Shown piece after piece: positions 30,465 through 37,225 of a stretch of 64,000 nucleotides of DNA. Positions within the stretch are counted from its first letter, which is position 1. Each line of letters starts with the position of its first letter. The stretch is from contig QAMH01000004.1 in assembly GCA_003149935.1 (NCBI GenBank), positions 124,001-188,000 on the forward strand. Direction: 5' to 3'. The position numbers and the translations under genes were made by a program. The notes beneath the pieces are model-generated. The model saw nothing but the letters and a program-made list of their open reading frames with translations. It did not search any database and was not told the origin of the DNA. The DNA comes from Coriobacteriia bacterium. GTDB lineage: Bacteria; Actinomycetota; Coriobacteriia; Coriobacteriales; QAMH01.

Positions 30465-30498
30465 AGGGGTAGGGTGGGGGAGAGTTGATTGCATGAGA

Positions 30499-30516
30499 AT
30501 TATCATATATGATAAT
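30499..30516. promoter_or_regulatory. 18-bp perfect palindrome, probable operator of TA module 2
   Basis: ATTATCATATATGATAAT is a perfect palindrome 17 bp before the GTG start of the toxin. Position and length match the palindrome of module 1, although the sequence differs, so each module probably has its own repressor specificity. Confidence 0.62.
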
Positions 30517-30533
30517 CACGCGAAAGAGGCAAT

Positions 30534-30878
30534 GTGTTCGACATACGCTATTACGAGAGTCATGCCGGTCGCAGGCCCGTCGAGGAGTTTATTGATGGGC
30601 TCGACGTGAAGATGCGCGCCAAGGTCTTTGGCAGGCTCGAGCTGCTCGAAGAGTATGGCTCGCAGATCGGAATGCCGTTTTCCAGACACCTCGAGGATGG
30701 GATATTCGAGCTACGGCTGGCGCAGGGTGGCAACACAGTGCGGATACTTTACTTCTTCGCCGTAGGAAGGACGATCGTCCTGACCCACGGTTTTGTCAAG
30801 AAGACACGGAGAACGCCTGCTCGGGAGATAGAACGGGCAAAGCGGTTGCGCGGAGATTGGAAGCAGCGCCATGAGTGA
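30534..30878 (+). CDS. RelE/HigB (Gp49-like) toxin of TA module 2
   Basis: A 114-residue protein starting at GTG 30534, chosen because the in-register sequence is preceded by AAAGAGG and an ATG two bases earlier is out of frame. Motifs typical of the phage Gp49-like/HigB toxin family: RPVEEFIDGLD, a helix with KVFGRLELLEEYG, the strand GIFELRLAQGGNTVRILYFF, and the C-terminal HGFVKKTRRTPAREIERA. Family members usually cleave mRNA on the ribosome. The reading frame is intact, but the partner antitoxin is split by an IS21-family insertion (see 31002). Either the toxin is inactive or silent, or another antitoxin controls it. Confidence 0.85.
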   Translation: MFDIRYYESHAGRRPVEEFIDGLDVKMRAKVFGRLELLEEYGSQIGMPFSRHLEDGIFELRLAQGGNTVRILYFFAVGRTIVLTHGFVKKTRRTPAREIERAKRLRGDWKQRHE

Positions 30879-31047
30879 CTTCAGAAGGCACTTGGAGAGG
30901 TCCCTCGCGGATGAGGACTTCAGGGCCGAATGGGACGCGCAATCTGTCGAGCGTGAAGTCACGCGACAGATTGTCGAGGCGCGCATGGAAGAGGGGCTCA
31001 CTATTTTCGTCAACAAGAAAATGAACAAAACGCTACGTTCATTTTGA
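30871..31047 (+). pseudogene. Antitoxin of TA module 2, 5' fragment truncated by IS21
   Basis: The ATG at 30871 overlaps the toxin end by 8 bp. The frame reads MSDFRRHLERSLADEDF... to EEGLT, then runs into the insertion sequence and stops at 31045-31047, giving 58 residues. The DNA-binding helix-turn-helix is missing. Joining 30871-31001 to 33427-33574 restores a continuous 92-residue HTH_XRE (HigA-type) antitoxin, so disruption by the element is directly visible. Confidence 0.92.
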
Positions 31048-31074
31048 ACAAAACGCTAACATGCCCAAGCTTCT

Positions 31075-31830
31075 CTAACTTTCGTTTTTACCAAGCATGA
31101 GCGCTGTGTCCATTCTATGGCTCGGGCCGCTGAACTCTATAAGTCTTCCATGATGGACGATCCTGTCTATAACGGCCGATGCTAACTTGTCATCTCCCAA
31201 TACCGTTCCCCACTTCGAGAACTCGATGTTGGTGGTAATTATCAAGCTCCTCCTCTCATAACAATCGGATATCACCTGGAATAACAAGCGCGCTCCTTCG
31301 ATATCTATCGGTACGTATCCGAACTCGTCCAAGATGATCAGATCCGCTTTGAAAAGATCTTTCAAGAATAGATCGAGCCTTTGCTCTCTTTTGGCTCTGA
31401 CCAGTGCGATAACGAGTTCAGCTGTCGTGAAGAACCGGCAAGCAAGACCCCTATTCACACAAGCGATACCGATCGCGATTGCCAGATGGGTCTTGCCACG
31501 ACCAGTCTGGCCATAGAACACAAAATCTTCTGCTGCATAGATATAGTCAAGCGACATGATGTCTTCTTTGCCATAACCTTCAGGAAGCCCTAATTGAGCG
31601 AAGTCATAGTCGGTAAAGCTCTTTATTTGAGGAAATCCCGCTTTTCTAAAAAGACGATCTCGCTTGTTCTTTTCCCTGACACCTTGTTCGAAGCTGATGA
31701 GTTCGATCACGCATTCGGCTTGAGCCGCGCTCGCATTCTCTAGGAAATGCTCTACGCTGTCCTTAGAGAAGAACATCTTTCTTGCAAGACCCCTGAACTG
31801 CTCTATCGTCTCTTTCGACCTGATCGTCAT
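31075..31830 (-). CDS. istB: IstB, ATPase helper of IS21-family transposition
   Basis: A 251-residue protein of normal family length. It shows a DnaC-like AAA+ fold: Walker A GQTGRGKTH near residue 105, Walker B LIILDEFGYVPID, then a sensor region IITTNIEFSKW and an arginine finger candidate. IstB proteins select target DNA and activate IstA. Its ATG overlaps the istA stop by 4 bp (ATGA), so translation is normally coupled. Because istA carries a premature stop, coupling from the full istA message may be weakened. The frame itself is intact. Confidence 0.95.
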   Translation of the reverse strand: MTIRSKETIEQFRGLARKMFFSKDSVEHFLENASAAQAECVIELISFEQGVREKNKRDRLFRKAGFPQIKSFTDYDFAQLGLPEGYGKEDIMSLDYIYAAEDFVFYGQTGRGKTHLAIAIGIACVNRGLACRFFTTAELVIALVRAKREQRLDLFLKDLFKADLIILDEFGYVPIDIEGARLLFQVISDCYERRSLIITTNIEFSKWGTVLGDDKLASAVIDRIVHHGRLIEFSGPSHRMDTALMLGKNES

Positions 31831-33281
31831 AGCAGATCCTCTCGCTTGAAGCTCATTGCTGCGTCATAGATATTCAAATCTATCGGTTCGTCATAGGCGA
31901 TCTTTGCTGTGCTAAGCCCTTTCGCGGCTACGCTCACGCTGGCATCATCTAACCTTCCGCACCGCTCTAAGGTGATCTTTGCGGCTTCAACCATCATGTT
32001 CCACCCAGATTGTGCAACCACGGCTTGCATGATCTTTAAGTCCTCACGAAGATCGGCCTTATTAAGTGAGTCCATATATGCGCGAAGGTCGTCAGGAAGG
32101 GCAAAGCGCACCTTGGAATTGATTCAACCGCCAGGCTTTCGTATAAGAAGCGGTAGCTGGCTCGCGGGATCGCTTGTATCTGTTGGTGCATCTCCGTATT
32201 GCCTTGTGTGTCGAACGATGAACATGCCATCTTCGCTATAAAGCTCGATATGGTTTGCGCTAAGAGCACATATGAGCACTTGTTTAGCAAACTCAGGAGA
32301 AGAGGAATACTTGTGGTTCCCACAAAGCGTGACCTTTCCTTGAAGGTCTGCTTTTCTTCGTTCATACCTGACAACGCTGAAAGAGACCTCAGGAAGACCT
32401 GAAAGAGCAAACCTGTCTTCTATGAACAGCTGATCTTCAGGCTCTCCTTTGGCATAGTGCATCTTCGAGAGCCCCATGCATTTACGCAAAAGGCGTTCGT
32501 TATAGACATCGATATTGTCGATACGAGGAGGAGGGGTGAAGATGTTTCTTCTGATAAACCCCACCTTACCTTCAACGTTTCCTTTCTCGTGACCCGAATC
32601 GGGGTTGCAGAAGGTATAGGCGAAGTTGTAGTGGGCGCAGAAGGCAGAGAAGAGCTTCGTGAGCTTAACCGCATCCATCGTCCTTCTGCCGACGCCCGTC
32701 GCGTTGTCGAAGACGATGCGCGAGGGAACTCCTCCTATGAATTCGAAGATGTTCTTGAGCCCCTGGCATACGCATTCGGCATTCTCCGAGGAGAAGAGCT
32801 GGGCAAATCCCATGTTTGAATAGGGAAACGAAAGCACAAAATAACTCAAGCGTCGCTTCTGCCCTAATACGAAGATATCTACCTCCCCGAAGTCAGCTTG
32901 AGCTTCACCTGGTGGCCACTCTAGGTCCAAGAATTGCTCGTTTTGCTCGCCTCTCTCGACCTTAAGCCTTCTCACATAGTTGCGCACCGTCGATTCTGAG
33001 CAAGATATGCCGCACTCTTCTTTAAGGCGCATCCAAATCCTGTGAGCTGTATGTTTTTGCTTATGCCAATTCCTCTTGTCCTCATCCAGCCAGCTTTCTA
33101 TGATTGCTCTGTAGCGATCGAGCATGCATACCTTGTCAGTCTTCTTCGGGATAGGCTCTGAAAAATCGCTTTCCTTAAGGTATTTATAGACGGTGTTTCT
33201 GCAAACACCTGTCTTTTCGGCAATATCGGTGATTGATTCGCCTTGTTTTTTGAGCTGGCGTATAGAATACGCTTGGGACAT
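31827..33281 (-). pseudogene. istA: IstA transposase with in-frame TGA
   Basis: IS21-family DDE transposase. The start at 33281 (MSQAYSIRQL) is preferred because GGAAAGGA lies about 9 bases upstream; 33290 is an in-frame alternative. Visible: an N-terminal helix-turn-helix (ITDIAEKTGVCRNTVYKYL) and catalytic candidates in EAQADFGEVD, IVFDNATG and GHEKGNVEGK. After RKPGG there is TGA at 32124-32126, then the same frame continues INSKVRFALPDDLRAYMD to the normal end. Trp is expected at that spot, so a single TGG-to-TGA change explains it. The catalytic core is upstream of the stop; only about 100 C-terminal residues would be lost. Confidence 0.9.
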
Positions 33282-33420
33282 GCTTATCATTCCTTTCCGG
33301 CCTCCTTGGTCGCATTAACTTATCCAAGACCAATTTAGCCAATCGTTTGGTGGGCATGTCCTTTAGCGTTTTGTTCAAATGTTACATAGCGAATTGTTCA
33401 TTTTTACGATAGCGAAAATA

Positions 33421-33574
33421 GCTCACGCAGCGCGAGCTCGCTCGACGCTGCGGCATGAAGGCATCGAACCTCAGCAGGCTCGAGAACGGCGGCGGCAACC
33501 CCTCCGTGGCCACGCTCGCGAAGATTGCTCGTGGACTCGGGCGAAGGCTTGAGATTAGGTTTGCTCAGGGTTAG
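33421..33574 (+). pseudogene. Antitoxin of TA module 2, 3' fragment (HTH_XRE)
   Basis: The frame LTQRELARRCGMKASNLSRL followed by ENGGGNPSVATLAKIARGLG and ending LEIRFAQG is a classic helix-turn-helix of HigA-type antitoxins. It starts with the second copy of the 6-bp target duplication and ends at TAG 33572-33574. It has no start codon or ribosome site of its own. It is separated from its 5' fragment by the IS21-family element. Confidence 0.92.
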
Positions 33575-33595
33575 CGGCCGTAAGGTTCGCGCATC

Positions 33596-33775
33596 GTCAT
33601 CTCGACCAAAGCGACCGCAAAGCGTCCCCGACGTCGTCATTTCGACCGGAGGCGCGTAGCGCCGCAGCGGAGAAATCTGCGCGTAAGATTTCTCGACTCC
33701 GCTCACTTCGTTCGCTCCGCTCGAAATGACAGGGGGGGGCGCCCACTTCGCTCCGGTCGAGATGACAGACGGGGG
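33596..33775. repeat. Interspersed TGTCAT/REP-like repeat block
   Basis: Several half-units: TCATCTCGACC, TCATTTCGACCGGAGGCGCG with a GCGCC palindrome, the inverted unit ending CGAAATGACAG, and a further GTCGAGATGACAG. The block fills most of the gap between the antitoxin remnant and 97-bp copy C; no gene is seen in it. Confidence 0.78.
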
Positions 33776-33794
33776 CGAAGGGGCGTAATCACGT

Positions 33795-33891
33795 CCCATC
33801 TCATTCCGAAATCATTTTGCTTTATGTCCGAGGTCGCTCCGGGAAGACCCGGCGTTTCGGCCACGCGCACTCGGCGATTCTGTTAGATGCG
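33795..33891 (+). repeat. 97-bp structured repeat, copy C
   Basis: Same length and orientation as copies A, B and D. Ends are CCCATCT and AGATGCG, the central hairpin is CCGGG/CCCGG, and GTTAGAT lies at 33882-33888. It ends 50 bp before the Rpn-family nuclease gene. Confidence 0.86.
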
Positions 33892-33941
33892 CCGTATAGG
33901 ATGTGCGCTACGTTGACGAACGACCAGGAAGGACGTAGCGC

Positions 33942-34802
33942 ATGGCAGACCATAGGCTTATGCCGGAAGGGGGTCGGAAGACAGGTCCTCCCTTTCCCGG
34001 TAACTTTACTATCGGGAACAACCTTATGTTCGGACATGTGATGCGCGATCCTGATATCTGCAGGGGGATAATCGAACGCATCTTGGGCGTTGAGGTTGGC
34101 AAGATCGCCTATCACGAAACGCAGAAGGAGATGATAGGCGAGCTGCTTGCGAAGGGGGTGCGTCTGGATGTCTATGTGGAAGGGACTGGCGCAGTCTACG
34201 ATGTTGAGATGCAAGCGACACGCGAGCTGGCGTTGGGACGTAGGTGCAGATACTATCAGGCCATGATCGACACCGGACTGTTGCGCCGCGGCGGAGTTTA
34301 CGGTGATCTGACCTGCAGCTTCATCATCTTCGTATGCACCTACGACCCGCTTGGGGCCGGTCTTCCCGTCTATACGGTGGAGCCGGCTTGCCTCGAGCGA
34401 GGTGGTCTGGACGTGGGAAGCGGCATGCGCTGGGTGCTGCTCAATGCTCCCGCTTGGCGTGCCGAGGCCAATCCGGGATTGCGGCGTTTGCTAGAATACG
34501 TGCATGAGGGTACGGTTCCCGATGGCGATGAGCTCATCGGCGACATCGATAGAGCCGTGCATGACGCCAACAATGACGAGGGACTGGTGAGGGACATGTG
34601 GTGGTCAGTCAATACCGTCGAGGGGAATGCCGAAATGCGCGGGTACATGTACGGTCGCGAAGACGGTCTCGCCGAGGGCGAGGCCAGGTACAACGCCCTC
34701 GTCGCCAAGCTTGCCGCCGAGGGGCGCATTGATGAGTTGGTGGACGCATCGCAGGATGCCGAGGCACTTGCGGCGCTGCTCGCCGAACTCGACCGAGACT
34801 AA
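33942..34802 (+). CDS. Rpn-family PD-(D/E)XK nuclease / putative transposase
   Basis: A 286-residue protein starting at an ATG preceded by AAGGAC. It matches the Rpn (recombination-promoting nuclease, PD-(D/E)XK family transposase) pattern: an N-terminal NNLMFGHVMRDPDICRGIIE helix region, then the core GVRLDVYVEG...VYDVEMQ, where D and ExQ are the expected catalytic residues, followed by RRCRYYQAMID. The C-terminus is Ala/Glu-rich (LAEGEARYNALVAKLAAEGR). In E. coli, Rpn proteins are DNA endonucleases that stimulate RecA-independent recombination, and related genes have been linked to phage defence; the role here is not shown. It sits alone between two 97-bp repeats, like a single-gene cassette. 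Confidence 0.85.
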   Translation: MADHRLMPEGGRKTGPPFPGNFTIGNNLMFGHVMRDPDICRGIIERILGVEVGKIAYHETQKEMIGELLAKGVRLDVYVEGTGAVYDVEMQATRELALGRRCRYYQAMIDTGLLRRGGVYGDLTCSFIIFVCTYDPLGAGLPVYTVEPACLERGGLDVGSGMRWVLLNAPAWRAEANPGLRRLLEYVHEGTVPDGDELIGDIDRAVHDANNDEGLVRDMWWSVNTVEGNAEMRGYMYGREDGLAEGEARYNALVAKLAAEGRIDELVDASQDAEALAALLAELDRD

Positions 34803-34838
34803 CGCAACTTTTCCCGCTTCTTATATCACTTTCGATCG

Positions 34839-34965
34839 GAGTGGCCGCAAGGCCCGCACATTGTCATTCCGACCGTAGGCGCGAAGCGCCGGAGCGGAGG
34901 AATCTCCGCCGTCAGGGATTTCTCGACTCCGCTCACTTCGTTCGCTCCGCTCGAAATGACAGGGA
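34839..34965. repeat. Interspersed TGTCAT/REP-like repeat pair
   Basis: One half-unit near 34863 (TGTCATTCCGACCGTAGG with GGCGCGAAGCGCC palindrome) and the inverted half-unit ending CTCGAAATGACAG at about 34963. It lies between the Rpn-family gene and 97-bp copy D; no gene is seen. Confidence 0.78.
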
Positions 34966-34993
34966 CCCGCTTTGGTCGCTTCGCCCGCGGTGT

Positions 34994-35090
34994 CGCATCT
35001 CATCCCGAAATCATTTGGTTCCATGTCCGAGATCGCTCCGGAATCTCCTGGCGTTTCAGCCGCATGCGCTCGGCGATTTTGTTAGATGCA
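34994..35090 (+). repeat. 97-bp structured repeat, copy D
   Basis: Ends are CGCATCT and AGATGCA, and the central hairpin is diverged (CCGGA/TCCTGG). GTTAGAT lies at 35081-35087. It ends 82 bp before TA module 3. No further copy follows that module in the window. Confidence 0.86.
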
Positions 35091-35130
35091 GGGCGTAGGG
35101 TAGGAGAGGTCAGTTTTTCAGCTCGTGATC

Positions 35131-35156
35131 TAATAAAGTAGTATAATAAAGTAGTA
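35131..35156 (+). promoter_or_regulatory. Two perfect 13-bp direct repeats with -10, probable operator of TA module 3
   Basis: TAATAAAGTAGTA occurs twice head-to-tail with no gap. The junction makes TATAAT (35142-35147), a good -10. Ribbon-helix-helix repressors commonly bind short tandem repeats, so the antitoxin at 35448 is the likely ligand. Confidence 0.6.
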
Positions 35157-35172
35157 GAAAATAGAGGAATCC

Positions 35173-35451
35173 ATGGACTCTTTGGAGATTCATCCTCGCG
35201 TGTTTGCACGTCATCCTGAACTCTCCAAAGAGGATGTCGTCGCTGCATGGAGCAACGTATATTACGAGGCAGTACGACCGGATAGTCCGAACTTTCCGGA
35301 ATACCTGTGGATTGGGAGAGATGCACGTCAGCGCGACATTGAAATGGTCGGCGTGAGGACGGAGACGGGATGGCTTGTCTATCATGCGAACACGCCGCTG
35401 TCCAGGCGGACACGTGCTGAGGTTGAGAGGGCGAGGAGGCGCGGGCGATGA
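35173..35451 (+). CDS. Putative BrnT-like toxin of TA module 3
   Basis: A 92-residue protein with a good AGAGGA site before the ATG. It begins IHPRVFARHPELSKEDVVAA, continues with YLWIGRDARQRDIEMVGVR, and ends LVYHANTPLSRRTRAEVERA. This order (HPE..DV..AW, G.D..R.iE.V, yHA, R-rich end) resembles BrnT-like toxins found next to ribbon-helix-helix antitoxins. BrnT proteins are RelE-like ribonucleases; activity here is inferred. The stop overlaps the next ATG by 4 bp (ATGA), so the two genes form a coupled operon under the tandem repeat at 35131. Confidence 0.65.
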   Translation: MDSLEIHPRVFARHPELSKEDVVAAWSNVYYEAVRPDSPNFPEYLWIGRDARQRDIEMVGVRTETGWLVYHANTPLSRRTRAEVERARRRGR

Positions 35452-35732
35452 CCGAGCATAAACTTGCAAATGGATATGTCTTAAGTGACGAGGAGATTGA
35501 GTCGAGGGCGCGTGAATGGGAGGATGGCACGTGGAAGGGAAGTCTTGTCGAGCTTCGCGTGGGCAGGCCCAGACTTTCTGACGAGCCGAATGCCAATTTA
35601 TCGTTCAAATGTCCTGAGTCGGGTGCGCAGATGATCGAGCAAGCCGCCAGGGCGTCAGGTATGAAGAAATCCGCATTCATGCGCGATGCGGCTTTGGAAA
35701 AGGCCGCTCTCGTCTTGGCAAAGGCGACCTGA
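35448..35732 (+). CDS. Ribbon-helix-helix antitoxin of TA module 3
   Basis: A 94-residue protein. The N-terminus (VLSDEEIESRAREWEDGTW) and GRPRL segment, followed by a C-terminal RHH-like stretch (LSFKCPESGAQMIEQAARAS, GMKKSAFMRDAALEKA), fit the RHH antitoxins paired with BrnT-like toxins. It probably binds the toxin and the tandem repeats upstream. ATGA overlap with the toxin gene indicates translational coupling. Family placement is by pattern only. Confidence 0.72.
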   Translation: MTEHKLANGYVLSDEEIESRAREWEDGTWKGSLVELRVGRPRLSDEPNANLSFKCPESGAQMIEQAARASGMKKSAFMRDAALEKAALVLAKAT

Positions 35733-35797
35733 GATAAGTGGCGAGCGCAGCAACGTGCACGGCAGCGTGCGCAGAAAGCGCTGCTCTCAAATCCTAG

Positions 35798-35890
35798 ACA
35801 TCCGCAAGAAATGCGCGGATAAGGGCCTACGATAAGTCTCGCGTCTTCGGCCATCGTAAACGAAAGGGGCCGCCGAAGCGGCCCCTTGCC
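35798..35890 (+). ncRNA. Candidate structured small RNA with three hairpins
   Basis: In sequence: ATCCGC/GCGGAT (35800-35820), TACGAT/ATCGTA (35828-35858) and GGGGCCGC-CGAA-GCGGCCCC (35866-35885). Three consecutive stems ending in a terminator-like hairpin could be a small RNA, or simply the 3' end of TA module 3 and the shared terminator. No promoter was identified. Class unknown. Confidence 0.3.
35866..35885 (-). terminator. Strong hairpin, probable terminator (fba side)
   Basis: A perfect 8-bp GC stem with a tetraloop. Read on the minus strand the loop is TTCG and the stem is followed by TTTCGTTT, so it best serves the leftward aldolase gene. On the plus strand only TTGCC follows, so termination there would be weaker. 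Confidence 0.7.
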
Positions 35891-35924
35891 TGTACCAGTA
35901 TCGTGCGTGCAACTCGCTGCGCGT

Positions 35925-36086
35925 TGTCATCCCGAGCGAAGCGAACGAAGTGAGCGGAGTCGAGGGATCTCGGCGTGAGATTTCTCGTCAGGAGATTCCT
36001 CCACTACGGGGCCTTCGGCCCCTCCGGTCGGAATGACAGGGGACGGGAGCCCGCCGCGCCTCCGGTCGAAATGACAGAGGGGAAGG
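35925..36086. repeat. Interspersed TGTCAT/REP-like repeat block
   Basis: Half-units starting TGTCATCCCGAGCG and ending GGAATGACAGGGG and CGAAATGACAGAGG, with internal GGGGCCTTCGGCCCC hairpin. It lies immediately downstream of the aldolase stop. Confidence 0.75.
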
Positions 36087-36088
36087 CC

Positions 36089-37027
36089 TTAGAGCGTGTA
36101 GTGCTCCTTGCCTTCGAAGACGTCCATGGCCTCCTCGACATCGTAATCGCCGAGCGTGATGGCGCTGATGGCCTGCGTAAGGCGCACGGCCTCGTCGAGC
36201 GAGCGCATGTGGATGTTGCGGCCGGTGGCGTTGCCGACAGCACCGCCGACGTGAATCTGGTCGTAGAGGCTCGAGAGGAACTCGCGGGCATCGGCCTTGG
36301 AGCCGCCTGCGCACACGAGGCCCGTGCGGCCGGCAGCGCGGCTTGCGATGGCCAGGAGCTCGGCACTCGTCTTACCGTCTGCGGCTGCCGGCGGGTTGAC
36401 CTTGACGAAGTCCGCGCCCAGGCACAACGCGACGCCCGCGGCACCGGCGATGAGGTCGGCGGCCTTCTCGTCCGTCACGGCCTCGCCGCGCGGGTAGATC
36501 CACAGCACGACGAGCAGGCCCTCGGCATGCGCCTCGGCGATGAGCTCGCCAGCCTCGGCCAGCATGTTGGCCTCGAACTCGCTACCCAGGTAGATGGTGT
36601 AGCCCAGGCCGACGATGTTGACGCCAGCCTCGCGCATCGCGAGCACGGCCTCGAGGTCGTAGAGCTGCGGGGAGTAGGGGTCCTGCTGGGCGGTCTTGAC
36701 CAGGTTGGTCTTGGAGTTCATCTTGACCAGGTAGTTGATGTTGGGATAGTCGCGCGCGTACTGGGCGATGAGGCCGCGCTGGCCGGCAAGCACGCCAATC
36801 GTGCCTTGGTCGCCGATCTGGAAGAGATGCTCGGGGTCGCCATCGGCCGGATCGATGCCCTCGCCGTGGAAGTCCTTGTTGAGGTGCTCGATCTTCTGGT
36901 CGCAGGCAAAGAGCATGAGACGGCCGGTGCCGCGCGTGGCGGCCATGTAGTTATCGAGGTAGAGCTCGACGGCCTCGGGCATGACGTCAGCGGGAACGCG
37001 CACGTCCTCACGGGTAATCTGGGGCAT
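36089..37027 (-). CDS. Class I fructose-bisphosphate aldolase (DhnA/DeoC-like)
   Basis: A 312-residue TIM-barrel aldolase of the DhnA/archaeal class I type. Visible signatures: LMLFACDQKIEHLNKDF (substrate-site strand), GVLAGQRGLIAQYA, the strand LLVVLWIYPRG, and GADFVKVNPP, whose Lys is the expected Schiff-base residue. These are followed by AGGSK and the phosphate-binding GGAVGNATGRNIHM. It should cleave fructose-1,6-bisphosphate to DHAP and glyceraldehyde-3-phosphate in the cytoplasm; related enzymes act on other phosphoketoses, so substrate is inferred. The ATG at 37027 follows AAAGGA. It is divergent from nadE, with about 200 bp between them for both promoters. Confidence 0.88.
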   Translation of the reverse strand: MPQITREDVRVPADVMPEAVELYLDNYMAATRGTGRLMLFACDQKIEHLNKDFHGEGIDPADGDPEHLFQIGDQGTIGVLAGQRGLIAQYARDYPNINYLVKMNSKTNLVKTAQQDPYSPQLYDLEAVLAMREAGVNIVGLGYTIYLGSEFEANMLAEAGELIAEAHAEGLLVVLWIYPRGEAVTDEKAADLIAGAAGVALCLGADFVKVNPPAAADGKTSAELLAIASRAAGRTGLVCAGGSKADAREFLSSLYDQIHVGGAVGNATGRNIHMRSLDEAVRLTQAISAITLGDYDVEEAMDVFEGKEHYTL

Positions 37028-37225
37028 CGTGGTAATCCTTTCGTTTTTGGCGAGGCGCCCGTGTGTCTGGGGGCGCGTCGCTTCAATGCATTGCCCATCA
37101 TTGTACCGCGAGAGCGGGGTAATATGTGCTCATTTTGGTGCCGGAAGTGAAATGTTCGCACGCCGCGCCGCACCTGCGCTCATGGTATCCTTGGGGGCAG
37201 ACGTACCGAGCCAAGGGAGCGGCAT

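Larger units (their letters stand above)
31002..33420 (-). mobile_element. IS21-family insertion sequence (2,419 bp)
   Basis: Carries istA and istB on the minus strand. Both tips begin TATTTTCG (31002-31009, and the complement of 33413-33420). Each end has two tandem copies of a motif: an outer one with AAAATGAACA and an inner one with TTGAACAAAACGCTAA (31044-31059 and the complement of 33363-33378), the multi-repeat end structure known for IS21. The 6-bp target duplication GCTCAC flanks it at 30996-31001 and 33421-33426. The element is clearly poorer in GC than its host and sits inside an antitoxin gene. The intact ends suggest recent insertion; a nonsense codon in istA (32124) probably prevents self-transposition. 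Confidence 0.95.

Noticed and set aside
31827..32111. Separate 94-codon gene upstream of istB
   Set aside because: It is the in-frame C-terminal part of istA after the TGA at 32124, not an independent gene.
32124..32126. TGA as a recoded Trp codon
   Set aside because: Other genes in the window end with TGA in the expected places, so the standard code applies.
29342..35090. Short open frames through the 97-bp repeats (product containing ARSAILLDA-like text)
   Set aside because: Differences among the four copies change many amino acids while preserving pairing and length, so the repeats are not conserved as protein.
35975..37150. 391-codon open frame on the plus strand
   Set aside because: Antisense to the aldolase gene, which has clear motifs and a ribosome site; the plus-strand product is a Gly/Val/Asp-rich shadow.
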